NCBI GenBank assembly: GCA_017434185.1
Contig: JAFRFV010000226.1
Coordinates: forward strand, 1 to 38,381
Origin: Coriobacteriales bacterium
GTDB taxonomy: Bacteria; Actinomycetota; Coriobacteriia; Coriobacteriales; RUG844
Reading direction: 5' to 3'
Length of the DNA stretch: 38,381 nt
Below the pieces are notes generated by a model, which searched no databases, was not told where the DNA came from, and saw only the letters and a program-made list of their open reading frames with translations. Shown piece by piece: positions 1-7,606 of the stretch. The position numbers and the translations under genes are program-made. Numbering within the stretch: the stretch's first letter is position 1; each line of letters opens with the position of its first letter.

Positions 1-138
1 GAAGAGGAGTTCGACGTCATCGAGGAGGACTACGAGGAAGAGGATGAGGAGTACATCGACTACAGCATCTGGGAGGTCACCTTCGCAGATGGCACCAAGC
101 GCCGCCTCGATTCCACCGATGGCATCTGGATGGACTAG
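1..138 (+). CDS. C-terminal end of an unidentified acidic protein (partial)
   Basis: The window opens inside a plus-strand gene. Frame 1 is open from base 1 to a TAG at 136-138 and gives the last 45 residues. The segment is very acidic (runs of Glu and Asp with Tyr) and ends with a short stretch containing WEVTFADGTKRR and the terminal residues GIWMD. No family can be recognised from this piece. A strong terminator directly follows it, so it is the last gene of its transcription unit and is not co-transcribed with rpsB. Confidence 0.6.
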   Translation, partial: EEEFDVIEEDYEEEDEEYIDYSIWEVTFADGTKRRLDSTDGIWMD

Positions 139-173
139 AAGCCACCCACCGCTCCCCACAAGCATTCATCCGC

Positions 174-209
174 AGAACCCGCCGGAATCCGGCGGGTTCT
201 CTTGTGTTG
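174..209 (+). terminator. Rho-independent terminator before rpsB
   Basis: A perfect 12-bp stem (174-185 with 189-200; arms begin AGAACCCGCCGG) closes a three-base AAT loop and is followed by the U-rich CTTGTGTTGT. It ends the upstream acidic-protein gene. Confidence 0.85.
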
Positions 210-230
210 TGCCCCGGGCTTTGCTAGGAT
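202..230 (+). promoter_or_regulatory. Putative promoter of the rpsB-tsf unit
   Basis: TTGTGT (202-207) and TAGGAT (225-230) are separated by exactly 17 bp. They lie in the gap between the upstream terminator and rpsB, leaving a leader of about 120 nt. The -35 overlaps the terminator tail. The assignment is by pattern only. Confidence 0.5.
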
Positions 231-236
231 ACAACG

Positions 237-358
237 GTTTCACTCATCACACATGCTGCGTGGACCATGCCTGCCAGTGGTCCCCGTCCAGGATGGGCCG
301 GGGATTGTGGGTCATGGGATGAAGCGCGGCAGAGGCACAACGAACGAAAGGAAAGAGC
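237..358 (+). promoter_or_regulatory. Long structured 5' leader of rpsB
   Basis: About 120 nt separate the predicted transcription start from the S2 start codon. The leader can form a hairpin with a 6-bp stem (GGACCA 262-267 with TGGTCC 278-283), followed by a GC-rich stretch that could pair further. Ribosomal protein S2 controls its own operon through the mRNA leader in some bacteria. Whether that happens here is inference; I do not recognise a named leader motif. Confidence 0.3.
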
Positions 359-1114
359 ATGTCCAACGTCATCACCATCAACACCCTGCTCGACGCGGGT
401 GTCCACTTCGGGCATCAGACCCGTCGCTGGAACCCCAAGATGAAGCCGTACATCTTCACCTCCCGCGGCGACATCTACATCCTGGATCTCAAGAAGACCC
501 TCATCGAGATGGACAAGGCCTACTCCTATGTCTACGACATGGCTGCCAAGGGTGGCACCCTGCTGTTCGTGGGCACCAAGAAGCAGGCTCAGGAATCCAT
601 CCAGTCCGCCGCCGAGCGTTGCGGCATGCCCTATGTGAACCAGCGCTGGCTGGGCGGCATGCTCACCAATTTCACCACCATCACGGAGCGCATCAACCGC
701 ATGGAGGAGCTCGAGGCCATGATCGCCGACGGTCGTATGGCCCTGCTTCCCAAGAAGGAGCAGATCGTGCTCAAGAAGGAGCTCGTCAAGCTGCAGACCA
801 ACCTGAACGGTATCCGCGGCATGAAGGGCGTCCCCACCGCCGTCTTCGTGGTCGACACCAAGCGTGAGGCCATCGCCATCGCCGAGGCCCGTCGTCTGGG
901 CGTCCAGATCATCGGTATGCTCGACACCAACGCCGATCCCGACGAGACCGACTACGGCATCCCCAGCAACGACGATGCCATCCGTTCGGTCGACTTGATG
1001 TGCCAGCTCATGGCCGACGCCGTCGTGGCCGCCAAGAACGTCGAGGTCACCGCCGAGGAGATGGCCGCCGAGGCCCCCGCTGAGGCTGACGCTCCCGTCG
1101 CCGTCGTCGAGTAG
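359..1114 (+). CDS. rpsB: 30S ribosomal protein S2
   Basis: Ribosomal protein S2 (251 aa) binds the head of the 30S subunit and helps recruit S1 or mRNA. The N-terminus shows the family pattern LLDAGVHFGHQTRRWNPKMK, followed by IYILDLKKT, a central segment with NQRWLGGMLTNF, and the C-terminal IGMLDTNADP and IPSNDDA motifs. Length fits the family. The tail after about residue 225 is Ala/Glu-rich, as is common in actinobacteria. The ATG is preceded by an AAGGAAAG ribosome binding site. It is followed by tsf after 78 nt, the classic rpsB-tsf pairing, with a GC-rich hairpin in the gap. Identification is secure. Confidence 0.97.
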   Translation: MSNVITINTLLDAGVHFGHQTRRWNPKMKPYIFTSRGDIYILDLKKTLIEMDKAYSYVYDMAAKGGTLLFVGTKKQAQESIQSAAERCGMPYVNQRWLGGMLTNFTTITERINRMEELEAMIADGRMALLPKKEQIVLKKELVKLQTNLNGIRGMKGVPTAVFVVDTKREAIAIAEARRLGVQIIGMLDTNADPDETDYGIPSNDDAIRSVDLMCQLMADAVVAAKNVEVTAEEMAAEAPAEADAPVAVVE

Positions 1115-1133
1115 CATCCACCTTCGCCCGAAA

Positions 1134-1155
1134 CGCCGGGCTCCCCAGCCCGGCG
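1134..1155 (+). promoter_or_regulatory. Intercistronic hairpin between rpsB and tsf
   Basis: A perfect 9-bp GC-rich stem (CGCCGGGCT 1134-1142 with AGCCCGGCG 1147-1155) closes a CCCC loop. No T-run follows, so it is more likely an attenuator, mRNA-stability or processing element than a full terminator. It could set the S2 to EF-Ts expression ratio. Confidence 0.5.
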
Positions 1156-1192
1156 CGCACAAGACACCCAACCCCACACGTTTGGAGGAACA

Positions 1193-2071
1193 ATGGCAAT
1201 CACCGCTGCACAAGTCAAGGAACTCCGTGAGATGACCGGCGCTGGCATGATGGAGTGCAAGAAGGCCCTCATCGAGGCCGATGGCGACATGAACAAGGCC
1301 GTCGACGTCCTGCGCACCCGTGGTCTGGCCGCCGCCGTCAAGAAGGCCGGCCGTGCCACCAACGAGGGTACCTGCTCCACGTTCGTCTCCGAGGACCGCA
1401 AGGTCGCTGCTGTCGTCGAGGTCAACTGCGAGACCGATTTCGTGGGCGGCAACGAGAAGTACAAGGCTTTCGCCGCCCGTATCGCCAAGGCCGCCGCTCT
1501 GGCCGACGCCGCTGATGTCGAGGGACTCAAGGCCGCTGACGCCGGCAATGGCGAGACCGTTGGTGAGGCTCTGACCGAGGCCATCCACATCTTCGGCGAG
1601 AACATGCAGATCTCCCGCTTCGCCCGTATCGCCGTCGCCGGCACCGGTGCCGTGGCCAGCTACATCCACCTGGGCGGCAAGATGGGCGTCCTCGTTGAGT
1701 TCGCCTTCAACAAGCCCGAGACCGCTTTCACCGAGGCCTTCCAGGTCGCCGGCAAGGACGTCTGCATGCAGGTCGCCGCTGCCGACCCCGTGGCCGTCTC
1801 CCGTGAGGCCGTGCCCGCCGACGTCGTCGAGCACGAGATGGAAATCTACAAGGCCAAGGCCGCCGCTACCGGCAAGCCCGCCGCCATCCAGGAGAGGATC
1901 GCCCTGGGCCAGATGCAGAAGTACTACAAGTCCTTCTGCCTGCTCGAGCAGGGCTTCGTCAAGGACCCCGACACCCCCGTGGCCGACTACCTCAAGGGCG
2001 TTTCCAAGGCCGTCGACGATCAGATCAGCGTCGTCAGCTTCAAGCGCTTCAAGCTGGGCGAAGCCCTCTAA
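1193..2071 (+). CDS. tsf: Translation elongation factor Ts
   Basis: EF-Ts (292 aa) is the cytoplasmic guanine-nucleotide exchange factor that regenerates EF-Tu-GTP. The N-terminal UBA-like domain carries VKELREMTGAGMMECKKAL. The EF-Tu-contacting Thr-Asp-Phe-Val motif is at residues 81-84. The second core domain starts near IGRF-like residues around FARIAV (position about 145). The C-terminus has FVKDPDTPVADYLK, matching the usual QPFVKDP block. Length is typical. GGAGGA lies just upstream of the ATG. It is co-transcribed with rpsB and ends before a strong terminator at 2095. Confidence 0.97.
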   Translation: MAITAAQVKELREMTGAGMMECKKALIEADGDMNKAVDVLRTRGLAAAVKKAGRATNEGTCSTFVSEDRKVAAVVEVNCETDFVGGNEKYKAFAARIAKAAALADAADVEGLKAADAGNGETVGEALTEAIHIFGENMQISRFARIAVAGTGAVASYIHLGGKMGVLVEFAFNKPETAFTEAFQVAGKDVCMQVAAADPVAVSREAVPADVVEHEMEIYKAKAAATGKPAAIQERIALGQMQKYYKSFCLLEQGFVKDPDTPVADYLKGVSKAVDDQISVVSFKRFKLGEAL

Positions 2072-2094
2072 ACCGCATCGTTCATCTGCCATAC

Positions 2095-2130
2095 AGGATG
2101 GCATGGTCACTGGCCATGCCATCCTTTTTT
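2095..2130 (+). terminator. Rho-independent terminator after tsf
   Basis: A perfect 12-bp stem (AGGATGGCATGG 2095-2106 with CCATGCCATCCT 2114-2125) closes a 7-nt loop and runs straight into a T-tract to 2130. Confidence 0.92.
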
Positions 2131-2157
2131 GCGTACGTGTTGTATTTCTGCTATCCT
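2129..2157 (+). promoter_or_regulatory. Putative promoter of the pyrH-to-ispG operon
   Basis: TTGCGT (2129-2134) and TATCCT (2152-2157) are 17 bp apart, with an extended -10 TG at 2149-2150. The -35 begins inside the T-tract of the tsf terminator. An alternative pair, TTGTAT and TAGCTA, also spaced 17 bp, lies slightly downstream. Confidence 0.45.
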
Positions 2158-2207
2158 TCCCGTAGCTATGCGCCAACACCGGCAACCAACGTACACGAGG
2201 CGGTCAT

Positions 2208-2927
2208 ATGAGTGGATTCTGTTATAAGCGCGTCCTGCTGAAGCTTTCCGGCGAGGCCCTGATGGGCGACGCCGGCTATGGTATCGACCCCAAGGTGCTG
2301 GACTCCCTTGCCGCCCAGATCAAGGATGTCGTGAGCGACGAGCTCGAGCTCGCCATCGTGGTGGGCGGCGGCAACATCTTCCGTGGTCTGGCCGCCAGCG
2401 CCCAGGGCATGGATCGTTCGCAGGCGGACTACATCGGCATGCTCGCCACCGTCATGAACGCGCTTGCCCTGCAGCAGGCGCTCGAGGCCATCGGCGTGGA
2501 CACCCGCGTGCAGAGCGCCATCGAGATGCGCCAGTGCTGCGAGCCCTACATCCGCCGTCGTGCCATCAGGCATCTGGAGAAGGGCCGCGTGGTCATCTTC
2601 GCCGCCGGTAGCGGCAATCCCTACTTCACCACCGACACCGCGGCCGCCCTGCGTGCCTGCGAGATCGATGCCGACTGCATCATGAAGGCCACCAAGGTGG
2701 ATGGCGTCTACAGCGACGACCCCAAGAAGAACCCCGATGCGGTCAAGTACGACACCATCAGCTACAGCGAGGTGCTGGCCAAGGAGCTCCACGTGATGGA
2801 TTCCACCGCCACCGCCCTGTGCATGGATAACAAGATGCCCATCATCGTCTTCAACCTTGGCGTCGAGGGCAACATCGCCCGCGCGCTGCGTGGCGAGCCC
2901 GTGGGCACCGTCGTTTCGTTCCAGTAA
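2208..2927 (+). CDS. pyrH: UMP kinase
   Basis: UMP kinase (239 aa) phosphorylates UMP to UDP with ATP in pyrimidine nucleotide synthesis. It belongs to the amino-acid-kinase fold. The N-terminal [14 protein letters not shown] forms the phosphate-binding part, followed by [11 protein letters not shown] (about residue 50) and the nucleotide/UMP region [20 protein letters not shown]. The later block [19 protein letters not shown] binds the base. The C-terminal [14 protein letters not shown] is also conserved. It opens the operon pyrH-frr-uppS-cdsA-dxr-rseP-ispG, with frr only 21 nt downstream. Confidence 0.97.
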   Translation: MSGFCYKRVLLKLSGEALMGDAGYGIDPKVLDSLAAQIKDVVSDELELAIVVGGGNIFRGLAASAQGMDRSQADYIGMLATVMNALALQQALEAIGVDTRVQSAIEMRQCCEPYIRRRAIRHLEKGRVVIFAAGSGNPYFTTDTAAALRACEIDADCIMKATKVDGVYSDDPKKNPDAVKYDTISYSEVLAKELHVMDSTATALCMDNKMPIIVFNLGVEGNIARALRGEPVGTVVSFQ

Positions 2928-2948
2928 TCGTCGAGCAAGGAGACCAAG

Positions 2949-3506
2949 ATGATCGAGGAGACCTATTTCGAAGCTGAGGAGAGCATGGAGAAGGCCATCA
3001 ACGCCCTCGCATCCGACTACTCCCGCATCCGTACCGGCCGTGCCAGCGCTCGCATGCTGGACCACATCCAAGTGGAGTACTACGGCGTTCCCACCCCCAT
3101 CACGCAGCTGGCGGGCGTCAAGGTGCCCGAGGCCCATCTGCTGGTGGTGGAGCCTTGGGATAAGAGCATCCTGCGCGCCATGGAGAAGGCCATCATGGCC
3201 AGCGACCTGGGCATCACCCCCAGCAACGATGGCTTCGTGATCCGCCTGCCCTTCCCGGCTCCCACCGAGGAGCGCCGCCGCGAGCTGGTCAAGCAGTGCA
3301 AGAACATGGCCGAGACCACCCGCACCGCCGTGCGCAACGCACGTCGTGACGCCAATGCCAAGCTCGAGAAGGCCAAGAAGGCCAGCGAGATAAGCGAAGA
3401 CGACATGCACCGTGCGCAGGACGAGATCCAGAAGCTCACGGATAAGTTCATCGCCAAGGTCGATGAGACCTTCAAGGCGAAGGAAGCCGAGGTCATGGAG
3501 GTCTAG
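2949..3506 (+). CDS. frr: Ribosome recycling factor
   Basis: RRF (185 aa) splits post-termination ribosomes together with EF-G. The sequence follows the family from the first helix (MEKAINALASDYSRIRTGRA) through YYGVPTPITQLAGVKVPEAH and VIRLPFPAPTEERRRELVKQ to the C-terminal three-helix bundle, with DDMHRAQDEIQKLTDKFI near the end. Length is exactly typical. AAGGAG precedes the ATG. Its last codons carry the ribosome binding site (GGAGG at 3497-3501) of the next gene, uppS, whose start is two bases beyond the frr stop, so the two are translationally coupled. Confidence 0.97.
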   Translation: MIEETYFEAEESMEKAINALASDYSRIRTGRASARMLDHIQVEYYGVPTPITQLAGVKVPEAHLLVVEPWDKSILRAMEKAIMASDLGITPSNDGFVIRLPFPAPTEERRRELVKQCKNMAETTRTAVRNARRDANAKLEKAKKASEISEDDMHRAQDEIQKLTDKFIAKVDETFKAKEAEVMEV

Positions 3507-3508
3507 CC

Positions 3509-4282
3509 TTGGCTATCAAGGGCAGCTTCCAGGAGGTATTCCCCGCGATCCCCGCGGACATCGACGCGAGCGCCTTCGATGAGTCGAGGGTGCCGCAGCA
3601 TATCGCCGTCATCATGGATGGCAACGGTCGCTGGGCCAAGGCCCGCGGCATGTCGCGCAGTGCGGGCCACAAGGCCGGCATCAAGGCCGTGCGCGAGTGC
3701 ATCACCGCGGCCAACGACATAGGCGTGCGGTATCTCACGCTGTATTCCTTCTCCACCGAGAACTGGAACCGACCCAAGGCGGAAGTGGACGGCCTGATGG
3801 TGCTCTTCGCCAAGACCATGCTCGCGGAGCTCAAGGGCTTGGACGAAGAACACGTGCGCGTGCGCTTCCTGGGCGACATGGCGAGTCTGCCCAAGGCCAC
3901 CCGTGAGGCCTTCCAGGAAGCCACGGAGCGCACTGCCGCGAACACGGGCATGACGCTCGCGCTGGCGGTCAACTACGGTGGCCGTGCGGAGATCCTGGAC
4001 GCCACCCGCAAGCTCGCCCAGCAGGCGAAGGATGGTCTGCTCGACCCCGCATCCATCGGTTTCGATGACATCTCCGCCAACCTGTACACCGCCGGCATGC
4101 CCGACCCCGACCTGCTCATCCGCAGCAGTGGCGAGTGCCGCATCTCCAACTTCCTGCTCTGGCAGATCGCCTACAGCGAGATGTACATCACCCCCACGCT
4201 CTGGCCGGACTTCGACCGCTACGAGCTCCTTCGGGCCATCCTGGACTTCCAGCATCGCAACCGTCGCTTCGGCGGCGTCTAG
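3509..4282 (+). CDS. uppS: Undecaprenyl diphosphate synthase (cis-prenyltransferase)
   Basis: The enzyme (257 aa) elongates farnesyl diphosphate with isopentenyl diphosphate to the C55 lipid carrier used for cell-wall synthesis. The signature HIAVIMDGNGRWAK contains the catalytic Asp37. Further conserved blocks are SAGHKAGIKAVREC, YLTLYSFSTENWNRP, LALAVNYGGRAEI and, at the C-terminus, DLLIRSSGECRISNFLLWQ, which ends in the substrate-binding Arg/Ser segment. The start is TTG at 3509, chosen because GGAGG lies 7 nt upstream and no ATG fits. The gene sits between frr and cdsA, next to the MEP-pathway genes that supply its substrates. Confidence 0.95.
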   Translation: MAIKGSFQEVFPAIPADIDASAFDESRVPQHIAVIMDGNGRWAKARGMSRSAGHKAGIKAVRECITAANDIGVRYLTLYSFSTENWNRPKAEVDGLMVLFAKTMLAELKGLDEEHVRVRFLGDMASLPKATREAFQEATERTAANTGMTLALAVNYGGRAEILDATRKLAQQAKDGLLDPASIGFDDISANLYTAGMPDPDLLIRSSGECRISNFLLWQIAYSEMYITPTLWPDFDRYELLRAILDFQHRNRRFGGV

Positions 4283-4291
4283 GAGGCACCC

Positions 4292-5128
4292 ATGGCGACA
4301 CAGGAGGAAGGTAAGCGCAAGCTGAGCGATCTGGGGCCGCGCGTGGCCAGTGCCGTCGTCTACGCGGTGCTGGTGCTGGGCTGCCTGTTCATCCACCCGT
4401 TGGCGACCGCCATCCTGGTGGCGCTCATGGCGGGCATCTGTGCGTTCGAGTTCATCCGCATGTACGTGGGCGACGGCGCGCTCAAGGTGGTCGAATGGAT
4501 CGCCGTGGTCGCGGCGGCCGCAGCGCCCCTGCTCGTGTACTTCTGGGGTCTCGAGGCGGTGCTCTACGACATCGTGCTCACGTCGATGCTCCTGCTCGCT
4601 TGGCATGTCTTCGACCAGGACATGGATACCCAGTGCGTATGCGTCGACGCCTTCGCGGTCATCTACTGCGGTGCTATGTTCGCATCCCTCGTGCTCATCC
4701 GACAGATGCCGGAGAACGTCACCGGCATCAAGCTCTCGCTCGCGGTCGTGCTCGGCGTGTGGCTCAACGACGTGGCGGCCTACTTCGTGGGTTCCAAGCT
4801 GGGTAAGCACAAGCTCATGCCGCGCATCTCGCCCAAGAAGTCCTGGGAGGGCTTCATCGCTGGCGTCCTGGCGACTCTCATCGTCTGGTTCGTGGTGGCC
4901 CTCATCGAGCCCGAGCTGGGGATCCTCCCCGCGCTTGTCATCGGCCTGGTCTGCGGCGTTGCCAACGTGCTGGGCGATCTGATCGAGTCGCGCATCAAGC
5001 GTGTGCACGGCGTCAAGGACTCCGGTCGCATCATGCCCGGTCACGGCGGCATGCTCGACCGCAGCGATGCTCTCATATTCGTATCCGCTCTCTGCTTCTG
5101 CATCTGCAGGATCGTAGGTGTGCTATGA
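4292..5128 (+). CDS. cdsA: Phosphatidate cytidylyltransferase (CDP-diglyceride synthase)
   Basis: This integral membrane enzyme (278 aa) makes CDP-diacylglycerol from phosphatidate and CTP, the branch point of phospholipid synthesis. About seven hydrophobic segments are visible, starting at roughly residue 18. The C-terminal CDS signature is present: SPKKSWEGFIAG, then VKDSGRIMPGHGGMLDRSDA containing the conserved Gly-His-Gly-Gly and the Asp-Arg-x-Asp metal-binding residues. AGGAGG directly precedes the ATG. The last four bases overlap the dxr start (ATGA), so the two genes are translationally coupled. Confidence 0.95.
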   Translation: MATQEEGKRKLSDLGPRVASAVVYAVLVLGCLFIHPLATAILVALMAGICAFEFIRMYVGDGALKVVEWIAVVAAAAAPLLVYFWGLEAVLYDIVLTSMLLLAWHVFDQDMDTQCVCVDAFAVIYCGAMFASLVLIRQMPENVTGIKLSLAVVLGVWLNDVAAYFVGSKLGKHKLMPRISPKKSWEGFIAGVLATLIVWFVVALIEPELGILPALVIGLVCGVANVLGDLIESRIKRVHGVKDSGRIMPGHGGMLDRSDALIFVSALCFCICRIVGVL

Positions 5129-6291
5129 CACGCAAACGTTTGGTGGTGCTGGGATCCACGGGCTCCATCGGCACCCAGACCCTGGATGTCGCTGCCAAGA
5201 ATCCCGACTCACTCGAGGTCATCGCCTTGGCCGCTGGCGGCTCCAAGCTCGAGCTGCTCGTCCAGCAGGCACGTGACTTCAACGTGCGTTACGTCGCCGT
5301 TGGTGACCCCGGTCTGGCGGGGGATAAGCGCTTGGTCACGCTGGCGGAATCCGGCGTGAAGCTGGGCTTCGGTCCCCAGGCGGTCGAGGCACTCGCCTCG
5401 CTCGATGAGGCCGACTATGTGCTGAACGCCCTCGTGGGCGCCGCGGGTCTGCGCGCCAGCTACTTCAGTCTGGCATCGGGCAAGCGCCTGGCCCTTGCCA
5501 ACAAGGAGTCGCTCGTGGTGGGCGGCGACCTGATCATGCCGCTCTCGACCCACGAGACCCTGCTGCCCGTGGACAGCGAGCACGGCGCCATCTATCAGTG
5601 TCTTCTGGGCGAGAAGCGCTCCGAGATGAAGCGCATCTGGCTCACCGCTTCCGGCGGCCCCTTCAGGGGACGCGACCTCGCTTATCTCCAAACGGTGACC
5701 CGCAAGGAGGCGCTCGCGCATCCCACCTGGAAGATGGGTCCCAAGATCAGCATCGATTCCTCCACCCTCATGAACAAGGGCCTCGAGGTGATCGAGGCGC
5801 ACCATCTGTTCGATGCAAGCTACGACCAGATCACGGTTCTCGTGCATCCGCAGAGCTGCATCCACTCCATGGTCGAGTTCATCGATGGCAGCGTCATCGC
5901 GCACCTGGGTGCCACGGACATGCGCATCCCCATCCAGTTCGCGCTGTCCTACCCGGATCGCTGGGATGCGCCCCTCACGCCTCTCGACTTCCGCACGCTG
6001 TCCGGTCTCACGTTCGAGGCCCCGGACACGGACACTTTCCGTTGCCTCGCGTTGGCCATGCAGGCTGGCCGCGCCGGCGGCACCGCCCCCTGTGTGCTCA
6101 ATGCCGCCAACGAGGTGGCCGTTGCCGCCTTCCTGGCGGATTCGTGTTCTTTCGTCGACATCGCCAACACGGTGGCAACGGTATTGGATGCCCACGACAC
6201 ACAACGTGTATGCTCCCTTGAGCAACTGGAAGAGGTGGACGCCTGGGCCCGCGCCGCGGCACGCCGCTTCCTGGAGTCCAAGGGAAGGTAG
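5125..6291 (+). CDS. dxr: 1-deoxy-D-xylulose 5-phosphate reductoisomerase
   Basis: DXR (388 aa) catalyses the NADPH-dependent rearrangement of DXP to methylerythritol 4-phosphate, the committed step of the MEP pathway. The N-terminal Rossmann motif is GSTGSIGTQTLDV. ALANKESLVVGG follows, then the metal-binding acidic triad region PVDSEHGAIYQCL. SASGGPF-type LTASGGPF and WKMGPKISIDSSTLMNKGLE form the flexible loop and second acidic ligands. VHPQSCIHSMVEF completes the active site. Length fits the family. It starts within the cdsA stop codon and is followed by rseP after 6 nt. Confidence 0.97.
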   Translation: MTRKRLVVLGSTGSIGTQTLDVAAKNPDSLEVIALAAGGSKLELLVQQARDFNVRYVAVGDPGLAGDKRLVTLAESGVKLGFGPQAVEALASLDEADYVLNALVGAAGLRASYFSLASGKRLALANKESLVVGGDLIMPLSTHETLLPVDSEHGAIYQCLLGEKRSEMKRIWLTASGGPFRGRDLAYLQTVTRKEALAHPTWKMGPKISIDSSTLMNKGLEVIEAHHLFDASYDQITVLVHPQSCIHSMVEFIDGSVIAHLGATDMRIPIQFALSYPDRWDAPLTPLDFRTLSGLTFEAPDTDTFRCLALAMQAGRAGGTAPCVLNAANEVAVAAFLADSCSFVDIANTVATVLDAHDTQRVCSLEQLEEVDAWARAAARRFLESKGR

Positions 6292-6297
6292 CGAGGT

Positions 6298-7581
6298 TTG
6301 GACGGACTTCTGGTCATATTCTGGGGCATCGTGCTCCTGTCCTTCGTCGTGGTCGTGCACGAGTTCGGTCACTTCATCGTCGCGCGTGCCTTTGGCGTGC
6401 GCGTGACCGAGTTCATGGTGGGCCTGCCCGGTCCTTCCATCGGCTTCACCCACAAGGGAACCCGCTTTGGTATCACGGCGCTGCTCTTTGGCGGCTACGC
6501 GCGCATCGCAGGCATGGAACCCGGCGATGAGGACCCGCTGCTCGCTGATGCACTCGCCTATGTCTGGCGCCATGGCACCTGCGATGCCACGCATCTGGCC
6601 GCCGGCTTGGATATCACGGAGCCCCACGCAGAGGACCTGCTGGTGATCCTGTCCGGCTGGGGCAGCATCACAACGCCCAAAGGCAGCCTGACCGGTAAGA
6701 CCTATCTGGCACCCGCCATCGACGGGTATCAGAAGGGCGAGGCGCGCCTCGTGGACGACCCGGTGGCCCTGCTCGACGAGCAGCGCAAGGGCACCTATCG
6801 CGCGCTGCCCTGTTGGAAGCGTCTGCTCATCCTGTTCGCGGGCCCCGCGTTCAACCTCGTCCTCGCGCTTATTATCTTCATCGGGCTCTTCTCCATCCAT
6901 GGCGTCTACGAGGCATCCACCACCCTGTACGACGTGGTGGCGGGTTCACCGGCTGCGACCGCCGGCATCCAAGCGGGGGATACCATCGTGCAGATCGATG
7001 GGACCGAGATCCCGGATTGGGAGACCCTCGTCGCGGTGGTCGACGCCCACGAGCCCGGCGATCAGGTGAGCGTGGCGTACCTGCATGACGGGCAGCGCCA
7101 TGATGTGTCCCTCGTGCTCATGGACAATGGGCAAGGTCATCCAGCGCTGGGTATCTACGCTGGTAGCGAACTCGTGCACATGAGTTTGTGGGAGTCCACC
7201 AAACAGACGGGCACCTACTTCCTGCTGGTGCTGGATGCCATAGGCCAGCTCTTCAACCCCGCGACCATGGCGCAGACGCTCGACCAGAGTACGAGCGTGG
7301 TGGGCATAGCCTACGAGGCCAAGGCCGCTGCTGACCAGGGCTTCCTGAGCTTCCTGCTCATCATCGCCGCGGTGAGTGTCTCGCTGGGCTTCATGAACCT
7401 GCTGCCCATCGCCCCGCTCGACGGCGGCAAGATCGTGATCGAGGTCATCCAGCGCATCCGTGGACGTGAGCTCTCGCTCAAGGCCACCAACATCATCAAC
7501 GTGATCGGCATAGGCTTCGTGATGCTGCTGTTCATGTATCTGCTGTTCCAGGACATGTTCCGCTATGTTCTTGGGGGATAA
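6298..7581 (+). CDS. rseP: Site-2 intramembrane zinc metalloprotease (RseP/RIP1 type) with an inserted cytoplasmic domain
   Basis: This is an M50-family protease (427 aa) that cleaves membrane proteins, classically anti-sigma factors, inside the bilayer. HEFGH at residues 21-25 is the HExxH zinc site in the first membrane helix. A PDZ domain follows the second helix (about residues 205-290, with AGIQAGDTIVQIDG). The LDG motif (MNLLPIAPLDGGK) near residue 370 is the third zinc ligand region. The start is TTG at 6298. About 90 residues (80-170) separate GGYARIAGMEPGDEDP from CWKRLLILFAGPAFN, where relatives such as mycobacterial Rip1 have about 15-25. The extra segment resembles a small winged helix. 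The dxr-rseP-ispG order is conserved in actinobacteria. Confidence 0.93.
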   Translation: MDGLLVIFWGIVLLSFVVVVHEFGHFIVARAFGVRVTEFMVGLPGPSIGFTHKGTRFGITALLFGGYARIAGMEPGDEDPLLADALAYVWRHGTCDATHLAAGLDITEPHAEDLLVILSGWGSITTPKGSLTGKTYLAPAIDGYQKGEARLVDDPVALLDEQRKGTYRALPCWKRLLILFAGPAFNLVLALIIFIGLFSIHGVYEASTTLYDVVAGSPAATAGIQAGDTIVQIDGTEIPDWETLVAVVDAHEPGDQVSVAYLHDGQRHDVSLVLMDNGQGHPALGIYAGSELVHMSLWESTKQTGTYFLLVLDAIGQLFNPATMAQTLDQSTSVVGIAYEAKAAADQGFLSFLLIIAAVSVSLGFMNLLPIAPLDGGKIVIEVIQRIRGRELSLKATNIINVIGIGFVMLLFMYLLFQDMFRYVLGG

Positions 7582-7606
7582 GCCCTGCGAGGAAGGGAGA
7601 CGCGCC

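Noticed and set aside
224-2185. Long minus-strand open frame of 653 codons opposite rpsB and tsf
   Set aside because: It is the antisense shadow of two certain genes. G+C-rich codon bias keeps the opposite frame open. Similar long shadows opposite guaB, glnN, the autolysin and gltX were rejected for the same reason.
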